NCBI RefSeq assembly: GCF_905404315.1 | Contig: NC_066272.1 | Span: forward strand, 9,238,001 to 9,302,000 | Length of the DNA: 64,000 bases | Source: Leptidea sinapis | Lineage: Eukaryota; Arthropoda; Insecta; Lepidoptera; Pieridae | Direction: 5' to 3' | In this document: in pieces, positions 42,778-53,223 of the stretch | Position numbering within the stretch: the first letter of the stretch is position 1 | How the letters are laid out: the number at the start of each line of letters is the position of its first letter | Notes under the pieces: generated by a model | Databases searched by the model: none | The model's input: only the letters and a program-made list of their open reading frames with translations | Told to the model about the DNA's origin: nothing | Position numbers and translations under genes: made by a program

Positions 42778-43362
42778 GAGACGACCCATATAGCCGAATG
42801 GTTAGAGACACTGACTACTAAGCTACAAAGTCCTGGCTTTGAATCCCGGTATGTGAAATCATTTATATGATGAATATGGATGTTTGTTTCCAAGTCATGG
42901 ATGTTTATATGTATTTATGTATGATTAAGTAGGTATATTTTATTAAATACTAGCTGACCCGACAGACGTTGTTCTGTATACAAAATTAAGTTTATTTTTT
43001 ACCTACTGAGAAAGTTAGAAAGATATAAATTCCAGTAAGTTATTCATTTTAAACTATTCTTTCAATTTGATTTCTGAACGACGGGGGACTCATCAAAGGA
43101 AAAACAAAATTGTTGTTTTTATTTAATTCCGAGTATTTTCATTTTTATTCACCGTTTAACCTTCTCTGGACTTCCACGAATAATTCAAGACCAAAATTAG
43201 CCAAATCGGTCCAGCCGTTCTCGAGTTTTAGCGAGACTAACGAACAGCAATTCATTTTTATTTATATAGATATCGTTGTCTTGTACCCTTAGTACGTGGT
43301 AGGCTATGTCTAGTTTGGGGCAAGATAATTTGTGTAAAAGTGTGTCAATATAATTTATTATT
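42778..43362 (+). mobile_element. SINE-2 interrupted by HEL-1
   Basis: A head (CGACCCATATAGCCGAATGG, B-box relic TTTGAATCCCGG) and body run to 42949 (TTTTATTAAATA). They resume at 43271 with TATCGTTGTCTTGTACCC and end GTGTAAAAGTGTGTCAAT. Intact copies read ATTAAATATATCG here, so nothing is lost. Confidence 0.9.
42950..43270 (-). mobile_element. HEL-1 Helitron nested in SINE-2, 321 bp
   Basis: On the minus strand it starts TCTATATAAATAAAAATGAA and ends ACGTCTGTCGGGTCAGCTAG. It sits exactly between an A and a T of SINE-2, without target duplication, as Helitrons do. The boundaries are fixed by the interrupted SINE. Confidence 0.95.
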
Positions 43363-43477
43363 ATTTCTTCCAAACAACATGTACTGAAATAGTTATAGTT
43401 GATGAGATAACAGTAGGTGGTGTTATCGATATACATATAAACATACACATACAGTCAATAATACCAAGAAAAGAACT

Positions 43478-43620
43478 AACGAAATTGTCACAGTGATAAA
43501 TAATAATTAAGGAGCATTGTTTTGAAACATTGGAGAGTTTGAGCCTTTCTGATTTCAGTAGGAAGAGAATTCCATAGATTAACAGATATGCAATCACAGT
43601 AAGTTATTTATTAATTAAGG
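43478..43620 (-). pseudogene. Non-LTR RT C-terminal remnant
   Basis: The minus strand reads DCISVNLWNSLPTEIRKAQT then LQCFKTMLLNYYLSL and a stop. This is the LWNSLPxEIRxAxxLxxFKxxL signature of jockey/CR1-like RT ends. Upstream sequence to about 43790 may belong to it but is broken. Confidence 0.65.
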
Positions 43621-43892
43621 AAGTTTTATGAACAGTTGAACAAGCAAAATATTATGGATAGACTCAAGATTCAGATTTGTAACTAATTTTAAATCTAGAT
43701 GAGTCGAAGTTATGAGATGTGGTAGTCTTTTTTTCCAAAAGAGAATTATAACCTTCAAAGGATCTATGTGCTGGTCGGTCTAGTCATCTATCGGTAAAGG
43801 CCTTTGATATTTTCCTACTACGCAGTTAAATCAAATCAATTAATACGAAAAAAAAATTTGAAAAACAATATTTTATGACGATACATAACTCG

Positions 43893-43966
43893 AACGGTTA
43901 GCTTAGTTGGTTAAAGCACTGGCACGGAACGCCAGAGGTCGTGGGTTCGAGTCCTGTATCGTTTAT
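43893..43966 (+). other. tRNA-like cloverleaf, anticodon position GGA
   Basis: 74 nt: GAACGGT/ATCGTTT acceptor (one G-T), a D arm with GCTTAGTTGG, anticodon stem CTGGC/GCCAG with loop ACGGAAC, variable AGGTC, T arm GTGGG/CCTGT around TTCGAGT, then A. It has no long variable arm, so it is not a normal Ser tRNA. It resembles tRNA-Ile in backbone (from memory). Part of TLR, not called as a host tRNA gene. Confidence 0.6.
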
Positions 43967-44180
43967 AAAATTTTGTTTTTAAAATTTTATTTGTTTACAA
44001 GTGAGGGTTATCACTTAAAAAACATGACAAATTGTTTAGACAACTTAACAAGAGCGACATCTCTAGTCAATTTCCTAATATGCAAATATTGGGGTTGAGC
44101 AGGTATAGTGGATCCTGTAGATGAAGCCACAACCTGAGAGTTGAACAAAGCATACAAGATTTTATGACGATACGTCACTC

Positions 44181-44254
44181 GAACGGTTAGCTCAGTTGGT
44201 TAAAGCACTGGCACGGAACGCCAGAGATCGTGGATTCGAGTCTTGTATCGTTTA
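44181..44254 (+). other. tRNA-like cloverleaf, second head of dimer
   Basis: 74 nt with acceptor GAACGGT/ATCGTTT, GCTCAGTTGG A box, anticodon arm CTGGC ACGGAAC GCCAG, and B box GATTCGAGTC. It is nearly identical to 43893-43966 with a few T-arm changes. Confidence 0.6.
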
Positions 44255-44340
44255 TAAAATTTTGTTCTTCAAATTTTATTTGTTTATTAATACTATATAA
44301 TTGAGGGTTATCACTTTAAAAACATAACAAATTGATCTAT

Positions 44341-45004
44341 TAAAAAATAATTCCCATTGACTTATTTTAAAATTCAACGAGTTGTGTAGTCTCATACCAA
44401 AATTAAAGGGCAAAATTAATTACAAAAAATAATATACTAAATATTTATATACACCAAAAACCGAGTGTGCCGTACGGCACACAGTAGTGAGGGAGTACCC
44501 TCATCACGTTCTGGCCCTTATTTTGTATAAAGGATGGTTTATTTTGCATTGTCTTATAACTTTCAATAGCTTTCTGATACATTCACTCAAATCATCCTAA
44601 TTATTAGTAATCTATTGCTACATGTAAAATAATACGCATTGACAGAACGCTGCGCGAGCATCAAAATCGCGCCGATCTACACCTAGCACCGATTCCTTTA
44701 GGTAAAGCTACCATTACCTAAAACAGGCGCACAATAGTCGTCGGAAAACAGCCCGTAAATCTTGATATTTCTAAACCTCATTTGATATAACGATACCCTA
44801 GGTGAGTATTAACTCTTTAATGACCTAAAAGCATTTTTCGAACAACACAAATGAAAATACAGAAATAAATTCGGCTTATCATAATTAAGTTTCCCTTACA
44901 GTTATTTCATATAAATTTATATATTTTTATTAATGTAAGTCTAGCAATAAAATTTTTTTAAACACGAAACAGCACTTAGGTAGGATTATCTAATAATTCT
45001 CTTT
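44341..45004. other. Spacer with an 18-bp perfect palindrome
   Basis: GTGTGCCGTACGGCACAC lies at 44465-44482. No gene or shared repeat is recognised around it. Confidence 0.4.
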
Positions 45005-45225
45005 TTTTTATGTAAAAGCAGGAACAAACGAGCGTACGGGTCACCTGGTGTGTTAGTGATCACCGCCGCCTACATTCTCTTGCAACACCAGAGGAATCAC
45101 AGGAGCGTTGCCGGCCTTTAAGGAAGGTGTACGCGCATTTTTTGAAGGTACTGTCGTATTGTCCCGAAACACCGCACAACGAAGCTCATTCCACAGCTTT
45201 GTAGTACGTGGAAGAAAGCTCTCTC
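45005..45225 (-). pseudogene. LINE-1 3' end
   Basis: On the minus strand the RT tail (LWNELR then a broken PGRYD-like part) is followed by the GTGATCACTAACACACCAGG 3' UTR and an A-rich tail. Frameshifts are present. Confidence 0.7.
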
Positions 45226-45416
45226 ACTTTTAACTCAGTCGACATGGTTCAAATCAATATTATCTGTAATTGTATCATTTCAGTCCTGTTTATACTCGAG
45301 TATGATAATTATAACATACACTGTTAAGTTTCTGTATTTCTCAGTGGATTCATTTATAGTTAGTTGTGTTCTATCAAAATCCTTCGTTATTTAAAACCTT
45401 TATGAACGTTCTTAAA
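45226..45416. other. Spacer
   Basis: Nothing recognised. Confidence 0.3.
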
Positions 45417-45752
45417 ATTTTGTTTTCAAATCCCAGAAGTCAGGTTTATTACTTTAAAAACATAACAAATTGTTTAGATTTGCAAAAGCGCCATCTCTAG
45501 TAAATTTCCTAATATGCAAATATCGGGGTTGAGCAGGTTATCAACTGTAAAGTTGATCCTGTAGGTGAAGCCACAACCTGAGAGTTAAACAAAGCATACA
45601 AGATTTTATGACGATACGTCACTCGAACGTTTGGCTCAGTTGGGAGAGCACTCGCACGCGAGAGGTCGTGGGTTCAAGTCCCACATTGTTCATAAAATTT
45701 TGTTTTCAAATCCCAGAATTGAGGGTTATCAATTTAAAAACATAACAAAGTA
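45417..45752 (+). mobile_element. TLR copy with tail-block at both ends
   Basis: AAAATTTTGTTTTCAAATCC followed by CAGAAGTCAGGTTTATTAC opens the copy; the same tail and block recur after the head (45625-45692). The head has lost GGAAC from the anticodon loop. The direct terminal repeats fit excision from a tandem array. Confidence 0.75.
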
Positions 45753-46385
45753 TAAAAAACTTAATAAATATAATTCCTAAGTATATATCTTAAATCCTAA
45801 ACTAAAACTATGTTATATAAGGCTTTTTATTGTAATGCCTGGGTTGAAATTTATTAATAATTAATTGATTTATATATCTTGTTTCCTGTAAATAACCTTC
45901 CCAATTAATTTGCTTAACTTGAGCCTTGTCAAGCAAGATAAATACTAATTCATAGCGCTGTTATATGACACTATTCAATGAATAAAAAATATATAAAATG
46001 AGTTTTAAAGCAATAATATGGTGATGCTTGGAATTGTTGAACCCTCTTTGAAACCATTTCTCTAAACTTTTAATATCACAAGTTCATACAAAAAAGAAAG
46101 TCTTAGGATTACGTGAAAGTATTGAATTTCTGTTCTTTACTTAAAGATATGAAAAAGTATCAGTTCAATGACTTTTTCTCTAAGAAGATTGAGCGAATAG
46201 AAGATTTAGAATATTAAAATGATATCCATTACAAGCATTTATATATTTTTAATGATTGACGTGCATTCAAATAAAAAATTTAGAAAATAATATTCTTAAC
46301 ATTCAGTAGTATAAATTAACTTTCATATTTAACATACAAACTTGTGCACGAACCAAGAAAAATATTTTTTTCTAAAGGCATTTAA
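45753..46385. other. Spacer
   Basis: AT-rich; nothing recognised. Confidence 0.4.
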
Positions 46386-46822
46386 GACAAAGAGTAAGCA
46401 GAAAACACGCAAACATGATGTTTTTAGACAAGTTTTGTGGTGAAAGTATAGCATTTCGAGCTATGAACACTACTTAATCCTGTTACACATATCCTTAAGT
46501 CTTATTTGTAGGTTGCTAATGCTTGCTGTTGGTTATAGTTAACACTGCCGAGCCTTTTTGAACTACCACTTTTCTTTGAAGTTAAACAAGTTTTTTGGCA
46601 TGGCGTGACGCATTTTTGGTACTTCTCTCAGAAAAGTTATTCTTATAGCTTGTACTTTTTTGTGTAGGTTCATTTATTCAAATTAGTAGTGAATAACAAG
46701 GATTGTAAGCATATAAACTGTTTTCCACGCAAGAATTTTGAAAATATTGGCTTTGTTACATAGATGGCGGGCCGGCAGCCGTGAACTCATATCGCTCAAG
46801 GTCGCTGGCATTTAGTGTCGCC
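46386..46822 (+). mobile_element. MITE-4 copy 1, TTAA-flanked, 437 bp
   Basis: It is flanked by TTAA on both sides (46382-46385, 46823-46826). It is nearly identical to 56602-57028, with landmarks AAACACGCAAACATGATG, GGCATGGCGTGACGCATTTT and GGCGGGCCGGCAGCCGTGA. Inverted termini are weak (GACAAAGAG against GGCGACAC). TTAA targets suggest a piggyBac-like mobiliser (inference). A 20-residue frame occurs in both copies but is probably chance. Confidence 0.75.
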
Positions 46823-46826
46823 TTAA

Positions 46827-47831
46827 GTAAGTAATTAAGTAGATCTTTATTAAGAAAAACATTACAAATAGAGGTGAACATTTACAAAATATGATAACAA
46901 ATAATATAAACAAATTTTGAAAAACTTATCTAAATAATTACGAATATTACATGCCTAATCTAATTATAACTAGCTAATAACATCAAGAACTAAAGAAAAC
47001 ACTAAAATAACAAAATAAATAATCAACATAATAAGGTGGTATATTACCCACAATTTAACCTACTTAACATACTATTCTAAGAAAGGATATATATGTACAT
47101 ATATTGCTGAAGCTCGTAACAGAAGGGATTTCTAGGGTAAACAATTTGAGTCACTCAAGCAATCTCTTAAAACTTTGCTAAACGTGGAGATTTAAAACAT
47201 TGAAGAATTGGAAAATACATTTTTGTGGAAACTTATTCGCGATTAATTTAAACAAGTGTTCATGCTTTTGTAGAATTATTTATAGCTATATTGATATTGT
47301 TATAGTATAATATTAATTTTACAAATATTTAATTTATTTTTGTAATGAAACAAATTATTCAAAATGCATTGTTTAAACAGCGTGAATATTTGTTCAAATA
47401 TACATTACTATATTTTTTGCACCTACGCAAATATTTCGGAACAATCATTCTATGTTCATTATTATCGTCAACGTGTTCTGGGATCCATAAGAAAATTTTA
47501 AAATCTCAAAATATACTAGAGATTAAAAATTATAATCAAATTATTAATTTACGTCATTCAAAAAAGAAATAAGATAGATGGTATTTAAATTGAAAAACAA
47601 TGTTTTGGGTAAAATATGAATTGTTTCTTGATTTTTATTCTGAATTTTAAAGTTAGTTAAAGTTCAGCAGGGTAGGTTATATTTTAAATATCGGTTTCAC
47701 CAGCGGATAATATGTTTATCACAAATACCTATTATGACCTTCCCAATATATAGTTAAGTAAAAGGAATCAAAATAGAATTATTTATTATTCACACAGAAC
47801 AAATCTTATAACTATATTTACAATACTATGA
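46827..47831. other. Mostly unassigned, possible LINE 3' UTR at start
   Basis: 46840-46870 (AGATCTTTATTAAGAAAAAC) is like the antisense A-rich 3' end of a LINE. The 75-codon frame at 47345-47572 is AT-rich and unsupported. 47700-47831 is probably the 3' UTR of the minus-strand element that follows. Confidence 0.35.
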
Positions 47832-48380
47832 CTACATAAAATTAAATCTATCATTACGTGGAAGCGTACCAAGAATACTGGCAGCATTACCGCGTTGGAT
47901 AGCAAGGCTGATCCGTTGACCGAAATAGCTGCCAGCGCTTGGGCTTCCAGTAGCCATATTGAGGCGCGAAGATAGTATTTTGAACATTATCCGCGCCTCT
48001 GGGCCCCACGGGCCAAGAGTCTCGACACCAAACGGCACAAAGATGTATGACTCACTGAGACCAACATATTTGCGACGCTTGCTGTCTTCGGCAGTCGAAG
48101 CAGCAGCCCCAGTACCAACTGACGTAACTTGGACAAGAGAAGGAGCCAGAGTGTCGACGCAAGTAGTATCCTGCACCAGCGCCCTTCCCCGTGCCCAAGC
48201 CACCAGCGTCATTCCATCAAGACGCTTGCCATCGCGGCGGGTAATACCATTTGGCTCTAAAACAGCTGGTATATTAAGAGCGGCAAATGCCCTGCGGATG
48301 ATTTCATTAATGCTGGCGTGACGACTGCTACGGCCTGACGATTTTAGGCATAACCCGTGACGCCCAAGAGCATCTACCTG
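47832..48380 (-). pseudogene. Retroelement C-terminus with restriction-like endonuclease pattern, copy 1
   Basis: The minus strand reads in order QVDALGRHGLCLKSSGRSSR, HASINEIIRRAFAALNIPAV, LEPNGITRRDGKRLDGMTLV, then LVQDTTCVDTLAPS, RRKYVGLSESYIFVPFGVET and QRISLAIQRGNAASILGTLP, with a stop at 47832. The RxD...D(T)xxDT...KxxKY...ET layout resembles the PD-(D/E)xK endonuclease at the C-terminus of R2/CRE-type retroelements (tentative). The first motif is RLD here and RPD in 55671-55970. About 180 codons are open; RT is absent. The call to a retroelement rests on memory of similar proteins in many invertebrates. Confidence 0.6.
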
Positions 48381-48524
48381 ACCACTATTTTAATAGTTAA
48401 AGGTATATGGTATCGTGAGCTCATTTTTTGATTATTCAACTAATGGTAAATATTTATAAAGACACTGCTATTTTTTAGAAGAATACTCACAACAGCAATC
48501 CTAGGCGATTGTACCGTACTTGGC
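48381..48524. other. Spacer
   Basis: Nothing recognised. Confidence 0.3.
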
Positions 48525-49100
48525 TGCCTTGTCTTGCCTTCCGTAGCCAAATGGCAAAAAACAATAAAAATAAGTAACATACTTAAAACTGAAACTCGAA
48601 ATTTTTTTTTTCATCAAACCCAAACGTGTGGGGTATCGCTGGATACTTCTTCAAATTTTATTGAGGTTTCTAATATAATTTTTATCTAAACTGAATAGTT
48701 TGCGCATGAGACACTTCCAGAGTGGTAAAATGTGTCCTTCTTATGATAATTATAATGAATGATAAAACTAAAAAAATGATATGATGAGATGTGATGTGAT
48801 GTACATTACTATGCAAACTTCCACCGAAAATTGGTTTGAACGAGATCTATTGAGTGGTTTTTTCTAGTACGTCATAAATCGTATTATCAATAACATTATT
48901 GAAAAAAAATACACTTTCATTAAAACATCGTTGCAAGAGAATGAGGGCGGCGGTGATCACTTAACACCAGGTGACCTGTACGCTCGTTTGTCCTCCTATG
49001 CCATAAAAAAAAACATCGCTCAAAGTTACACCGAACTACAAGAACTTCTTTATTATGTTACTTGCTAGTCCGACTCGCACTTGGCCGCTTTTTTTATTTT
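48525..49100 (+). repeat. REP-K copy 2, with nested LINE-1
   Basis: TTCCGTAGCCAAATGGCAAA, ACCGAAAATTGGTTTGAACG, TACGTCATAAATCGTATTA and AGTCCGACTCGCACTTGG are collinear with 40436-40772. The interior is longer and carries a LINE-1 insertion at 48931-49012. Confidence 0.7.
48931..49012 (+). mobile_element. Very short LINE-1 insertion with target duplication
   Basis: It starts TTGCAAGAGAATGAGGGCGG and ends TATGCCAT plus a run of A. AAAACATCG stands at 48922-48930 and again at 49010-49018. Only the last 80 bp of the LINE were copied. Confidence 0.85.
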
Positions 49101-49311
49101 GCGTCGTGATATAGTAATTTGCGACTTTCATTTTACTTGGCGATCACCTTGATATATCCCATGAGTACCTCAGTAACTCGCGTTCACTCACAAAAACGAA
49201 CTTGAAAACAAATGAAAGGTAACTAATTAACATCAATTGGTCACGCCGTCGTTAATGGTCTTTTATAGTCGGTGGGTTTTAAACTACAGCAGTTGGAGGT
49301 ACAGTTTTATG
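49101..49311. other. Spacer
   Basis: Nothing recognised. Confidence 0.3.
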
Positions 49312-49625
49312 ATTTTTTTTTTTTGACAATTAGGCACCAGACTAGCAGGACGTTCAGCTGATGATAATTGATACGCCCTGCCGATGACAGTGCAGTGCTG
49401 TTCAGGATTCTTGAGAAACCCAAAAGTTTTGAGTGGCACTATAATTGCGCTCGTCACCTTGAGACATAAGATGTTAAGTCTCATTTGCCCAGTAATTTCA
49501 CTAGCTATGGCTCCCTACAGACCCAAACACAATAATGCTTATACATTACTGCTTCACGGCAGAAATAGGCGCCGTTTTGGTACCCATTATCTAGCCGGCA
49601 ACCTGTGCAAAGAAGTATCCCACTG
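49312..49625 (-). mobile_element. SINE-1, full length
   Basis: From the T-rich tail, GGACGTTCAGCTGATGATAA, GTCACCTTGAGACATAAGAT, to TGTGCAAAGAAGTATCCCAC. Confidence 0.85.
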
Positions 49626-49894
49626 AAATATAATTTATGAATCGTATCATTCTAAGCTACAGCCCTATTGGCAACGAATTTGTCTAAAAAGAGCTCTTCA
49701 CACTCGCTACCCAGATCTACCAATACATCCTGTTATAGTAAATAACTTACTATGGATTACCGGAAAAAAAGACTTGTGGCACTCGGGGACTGCCGCGGTA
49801 AAGCTATTGCATAGCATTTTTTATCAACTTATGCAATTATAATAATTTATTTATTTTATTTATGCAGTATTTTTTTAATAAAATTAATTTAAAA
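49626..49894. other. Repeat-like segment, unassigned
   Basis: GACTGCCGCGGTAAAGCTAT then TGCATAGCA echoes GCGATAGAAACTATGCAATAGC at 50217-50240 across the next SINE. They may be two parts of one older repeat. Confidence 0.3.
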
Positions 49895-50130
49895 AAAAAG
49901 CAAACGGGAAGTGAGTAAAATTTAGCTTGCAAGATTTGATTACAGACAGACAACGGGACAGGTGAAACTAAATAAAAATGCTTGTCATAAAAATAAAAAA
50001 TAAAAGAACGTGATAAAAAAAAATAAAGAAATTAAATAAAAATCAAGACGTACCCCAGGCTCGAACCTGGGACCTTCTGCACAAAAAGCATACGTGATAA
50101 GCGCTGTTCCACGGCAACTGAAATGACCGT
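49895..50130 (-). mobile_element. tRNA-like SINE, third family
   Basis: On the minus strand a tRNA-like head (about 50130-50050) has B box GGTTCGAGCC and a six-base CCCAGG/CCTGGG stem. A tail with TTTCACCTGTCCCGTTGTC and TTGCAAGCTAAATTTTACTC follows. Single copy here, so less certain. Confidence 0.5.
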
Positions 50131-50409
50131 GGCGAAATATCTATATACATCTAGTAAGTAAGTGTTAGGTTATTTTCGTTACGGAAGTCCTGGATTAGGT
50201 CTCCACACTCAAGGCCCGCGATAGAAACTATGCAATAGCTTAAAAAAAGCTCAAACTTTAAGTACGTAGAGAGAGAGCGTACTATCTGATAAAATTGATT
50301 TCAATTCAATAATTTTATCGAGCTTATTTAAAACTTTGTAAAAGAATACCGACGTTAGTAAAATATTTTTAAAGAAGTATAAATTATATGGTCATTACTG
50401 GTATTTTAT
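50131..50409. other. Spacer
   Basis: Apart from the 50217-50240 echo noted above, nothing. Confidence 0.3.
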
Positions 50410-50657
50410 TTTTATAGAAGAGGAGGGCAAATCAGCTTACGAGTAATCTGATGTTAAGTGAACACCGCCGCCCATATTCTCCTGCAACACCAGAGGAATG
50501 ACAGGAGCATTGCCGGAAATAGAAAAGTGTACTTGCTTTTTTGATTTACTTTTTGTATCTTGAAAGCTACATTGTTGAGGAAACCCTCACATTCAGATGG
50601 TGGGGATGATATCCTAGTTTGTGACGTGTCGTGCGCAGGTGGAATTCGGCGGCAGTA
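50410..50657 (-). pseudogene. LINE-1 3' end, internally deleted
   Basis: On the minus strand: TGCGCACGACACGTCACAAA then a VRVSSTM-like broken RT part, GCAATGCTCCTGTCATTCC and GGTGTTGCAGGAGAATATGG. The tail is degraded. Confidence 0.65.
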
Positions 50658-51676
50658 TCCTATCTACCAAATGACCTGTGTCTGAAGTATCTTCGATCAA
50701 CAATATCCACTAGATATCGGGTCGACGCAAAAAAATGCTTCTCGGTGAATAAACTCACTTGAGACAAGCAATTATTTTGTCTTTTATTATTAAGTTGCAG
50801 TAAAAAAATCAAATCAAGAATTATGAAAAGTACACACCAGACATTACTTTTTTTTACAGCTCATGATTAGTAATACATAATTACATGATTAGTAATAACA
50901 GAGCTGTACATACCTGTAAGAAAGCTATTCTGTTCATATTGTATGTTCGTTTTATATTTTTCTTATTTTTGTTTAGTTTAGAATAGCTTGTTGGTGTGTC
51001 TATAATAAATAAATAAATAATTAAAAGTTTTTTGTTATGCCTCAAATATACTTTATTAGCATGTCAAACTTAAAATAGAAAATAATTTTATTAGTATAAA
51101 AATCACACAGAACTGTTTTGTATAATATTTTCACCTTTTTGTCTCATTTCTGAGAGCACACTTTCTTCCAAATTTTTACACTAGGTCCTTTATATTAACT
51201 GTTCAAACCGATAAGGAGAACTTTAAAGTAGAATTCAATTCAATTTATTTATTAAGAGATTAATTATTTATTATTGATTACAAAATAATTAATAATACAA
51301 GTCTTACTTAAAATCTAGTTGACACTGTACCCGAACTAGGTAAACCTAAATAATCACAAAAAAGAGAAACTTAATAAAGTAAAAAGGTATAAATTTATCT
51401 ACAGGTTAAGAATTATAAGTATAGAATGTCTTCAAAGTAACGACTATTAACTAATACAAGTAAAATATAGATAATGTTTATTTTAACACTATTAGTTTTT
51501 GTTCTGTATTTCATTTTGAAATGTTTCATGCCTTCTTACAATTAATATAATTTAGGGGATAGATGTTTGCTTGCGTTTAGTTTATTGTTAAGAAACTGTC
51601 CTAAGATTATATAAAACTTTGATGTAAAAACAGAATTAAAGCACTAAAGGATTTTCTGTTTGACTATCCATTTACT
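50658..51676. other. Spacer with LINE-like A-rich end
   Basis: 50990-51025 (TGTGTCTATAATAAATAAAT) looks like a LINE 3' end with AAAT repeats, plus strand. No protein remains upstream. Confidence 0.35.
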
Positions 51677-51720
51677 AAGGTAGAGTTTTTGTTAGTGGTT
51701 ACTAACGAAAACTCTACCTT
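51677..51720. repeat. 20-bp-stem hairpin
   Basis: AAGGTAGAGTTTTTGTTAGT and ACTAACGAAAACTCTACCTT pair along their whole length (one position would be a wobble in RNA) around a 4-base GGTT loop. It could be a relic of a MITE or a small-RNA hairpin; nothing shows transcription. Confidence 0.7.
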
Positions 51721-51857
51721 ATTGGCTTACTGAGAACTCTCAATAAAATGGCCAACAGTCTGTAAACACCTAAGAACAATGTAACGGCATTAATTTTTTG
51801 TAATCACAGAACACATTTAAAGTGGTTTTCTAAGTCTTTTGAATATAAATAGAGATT

Positions 51858-51995
51858 GAAGCCACCACCTGAGGGTTGAACAAGACATATACAAGATTTA
51901 TCAACGATACTTCACTCGAACGCTTGGCACAGTGGAAGAGCATTCGCACGGAACGCGAGAGGTCGCGGGTTCAACTCTCGCATCGTTCACATAGT
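51858..51995 (+). mobile_element. TLR copy, head and part of body
   Basis: AGCCACCACCTGAGGGTTGA then TATCAACGATACTTCACTCG precede a head from 51918 to 51989 with GCACGGAACGCGAG and GGTTCAACTCTCG. Confidence 0.75.
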
Positions 51996-52042
51996 TTGTT
52001 TATAAATTTGTCCTCTTCCTTAAAATACGGACTAGGGGCGAA

Positions 52043-52165
52043 ATGGATCCAAGGGTCAATCTGATGAACAGGCGTCAAGTACTTGTGGTGTCTGGATATG
52101 ACCCTTTCATCGGAGACTGCATGAATGTTGGAAAATTAAAATACCATATATATTTATTTTTATAA
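52043..52165 (+). CDS. Weak 40-codon coding-like frame
   Basis: ATG then MDPRVNLMNRRQVLVVSGYD, PFIGDCMNVGKLKYHI and a stop. The composition is protein-like but the frame is short, has no splice signal I trust, and follows a TLR. 52218-52250 nearby has a CTTTAGTCCC/GGGACTAAAG hairpin, so the region may be a repeat. Confidence 0.15.
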   Translation: MDPRVNLMNRRQVLVVSGYDPFIGDCMNVGKLKYHIYLFL

Positions 52166-53199
52166 ATATTTATTTTTTCCCACCCCGATGAACAGTCGTC
52201 TTGCCGGGAGAGATTCGGCCACTTTAGTCCCTCGTACCAGGGACTAAAGCGAGCTTTTCATCCAGGCGGGAAAAATAATCATATACGCACCACGTGAGAT
52301 AAGTAGGACATTGCCACCCGCGATTGTGACATAATCCGACGGTGAGAATGACCTACTTTTCTCCCTAGATGCGTAATATACTAATTTAAATAAAATACTT
52401 TCGAAGCAATTTAAACGCGTATAATTTTATTGTTATTGTACTTTTATATAAGGTTTTTGCGTAAACGTTACATTTTTATTATTATATTTTTAAGACGCCG
52501 TTTCGAGATCTTTGCAGGTTCACTTGTTCTGAGGGACATAGTAGTGGGCACCAGCCGACAATAAAACAAAAAGCGTTACCAAATTTAAAGAAACTTTATA
52601 CAGTCCAGATGAGCGAAAATAAAATAAGAAAACCAGACGAGAGTAAACGATCTTCATTGAAACTGTTTAGTTTGTACTTAAACTTAAACTATTCTCCATT
52701 TAAAACTTAATGAACCCAACGTTTCTTCTTATAAAGCCTGTCTTATTGTTTGTTCCAAAGTCAAGGCTTTGGTATTTGTTGGCGCCTAGAGGTTTTGTAA
52801 TAAATCTCAATGGAACAACATATCTCTTTTCTTACAAAGGCGTTAGTTTGAAATACTTTTTAATTCAGTTCAGTAAAAATACTGGGTAATTATATTGTAT
52901 ATCTTTAATAGTTCTACAGAAAAGTCCGCGATGGCATATGCCTATCTTTTAAGAATAAATAACCTAGGCACTATATCCATTTGAATTCTTCAAAAAATTG
53001 TCAATTATGAAGCGGTAATGTAAAAGCTGTTTACTCAAATACGATATTAATCCTTATCATTTTATTTCTACATTTTATAATATCATTCAGAAATACGTTT
53101 GTGTTTCATTTTTAACTCGATAATCCTTATAACACATTTCTGATGGCTTTAACCCAATTACATTAGTCCCGAATACTTGCATATTTTTTTTTCTATTGA
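52166..53199. other. Unassigned DNA
   Basis: It includes the 10-bp-stem hairpin at about 52220-52248. No gene or shared repeat. Confidence 0.35.
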
Positions 53200-53223
53200 C
53201 AGAACAGCGTGTATGAGTCAGCT
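53200..53223 (+). mobile_element. HEL-1 3' end relic
   Basis: GACAGAACAGCGTGTATGAG then TCAGCTAG ends at 53223. The next base is A, not T, so the junction has changed. Confidence 0.45.

Larger units (their letters stand above)
43880..44340 (+). mobile_element. TLR direct dimer
   Basis: Two tRNA-like heads (from 43893 and 44181) lie 288 bp apart, joined by tail and body (AAGTGAGGGTTATCACTTAA, AATATTGGGGTTGAGCAGGT, GATGAAGCCACAACCTGAGA). The second head is followed by another tail and GGGTTATCACTTTAAAAACA. A head-to-tail arrangement. Confidence 0.85.

Noticed and set aside
47959..48321. 120-codon plus-strand open frame
   Set aside because: Antisense shadow of the endonuclease-like retroelement remnant, which has recognisable motifs on the minus strand.
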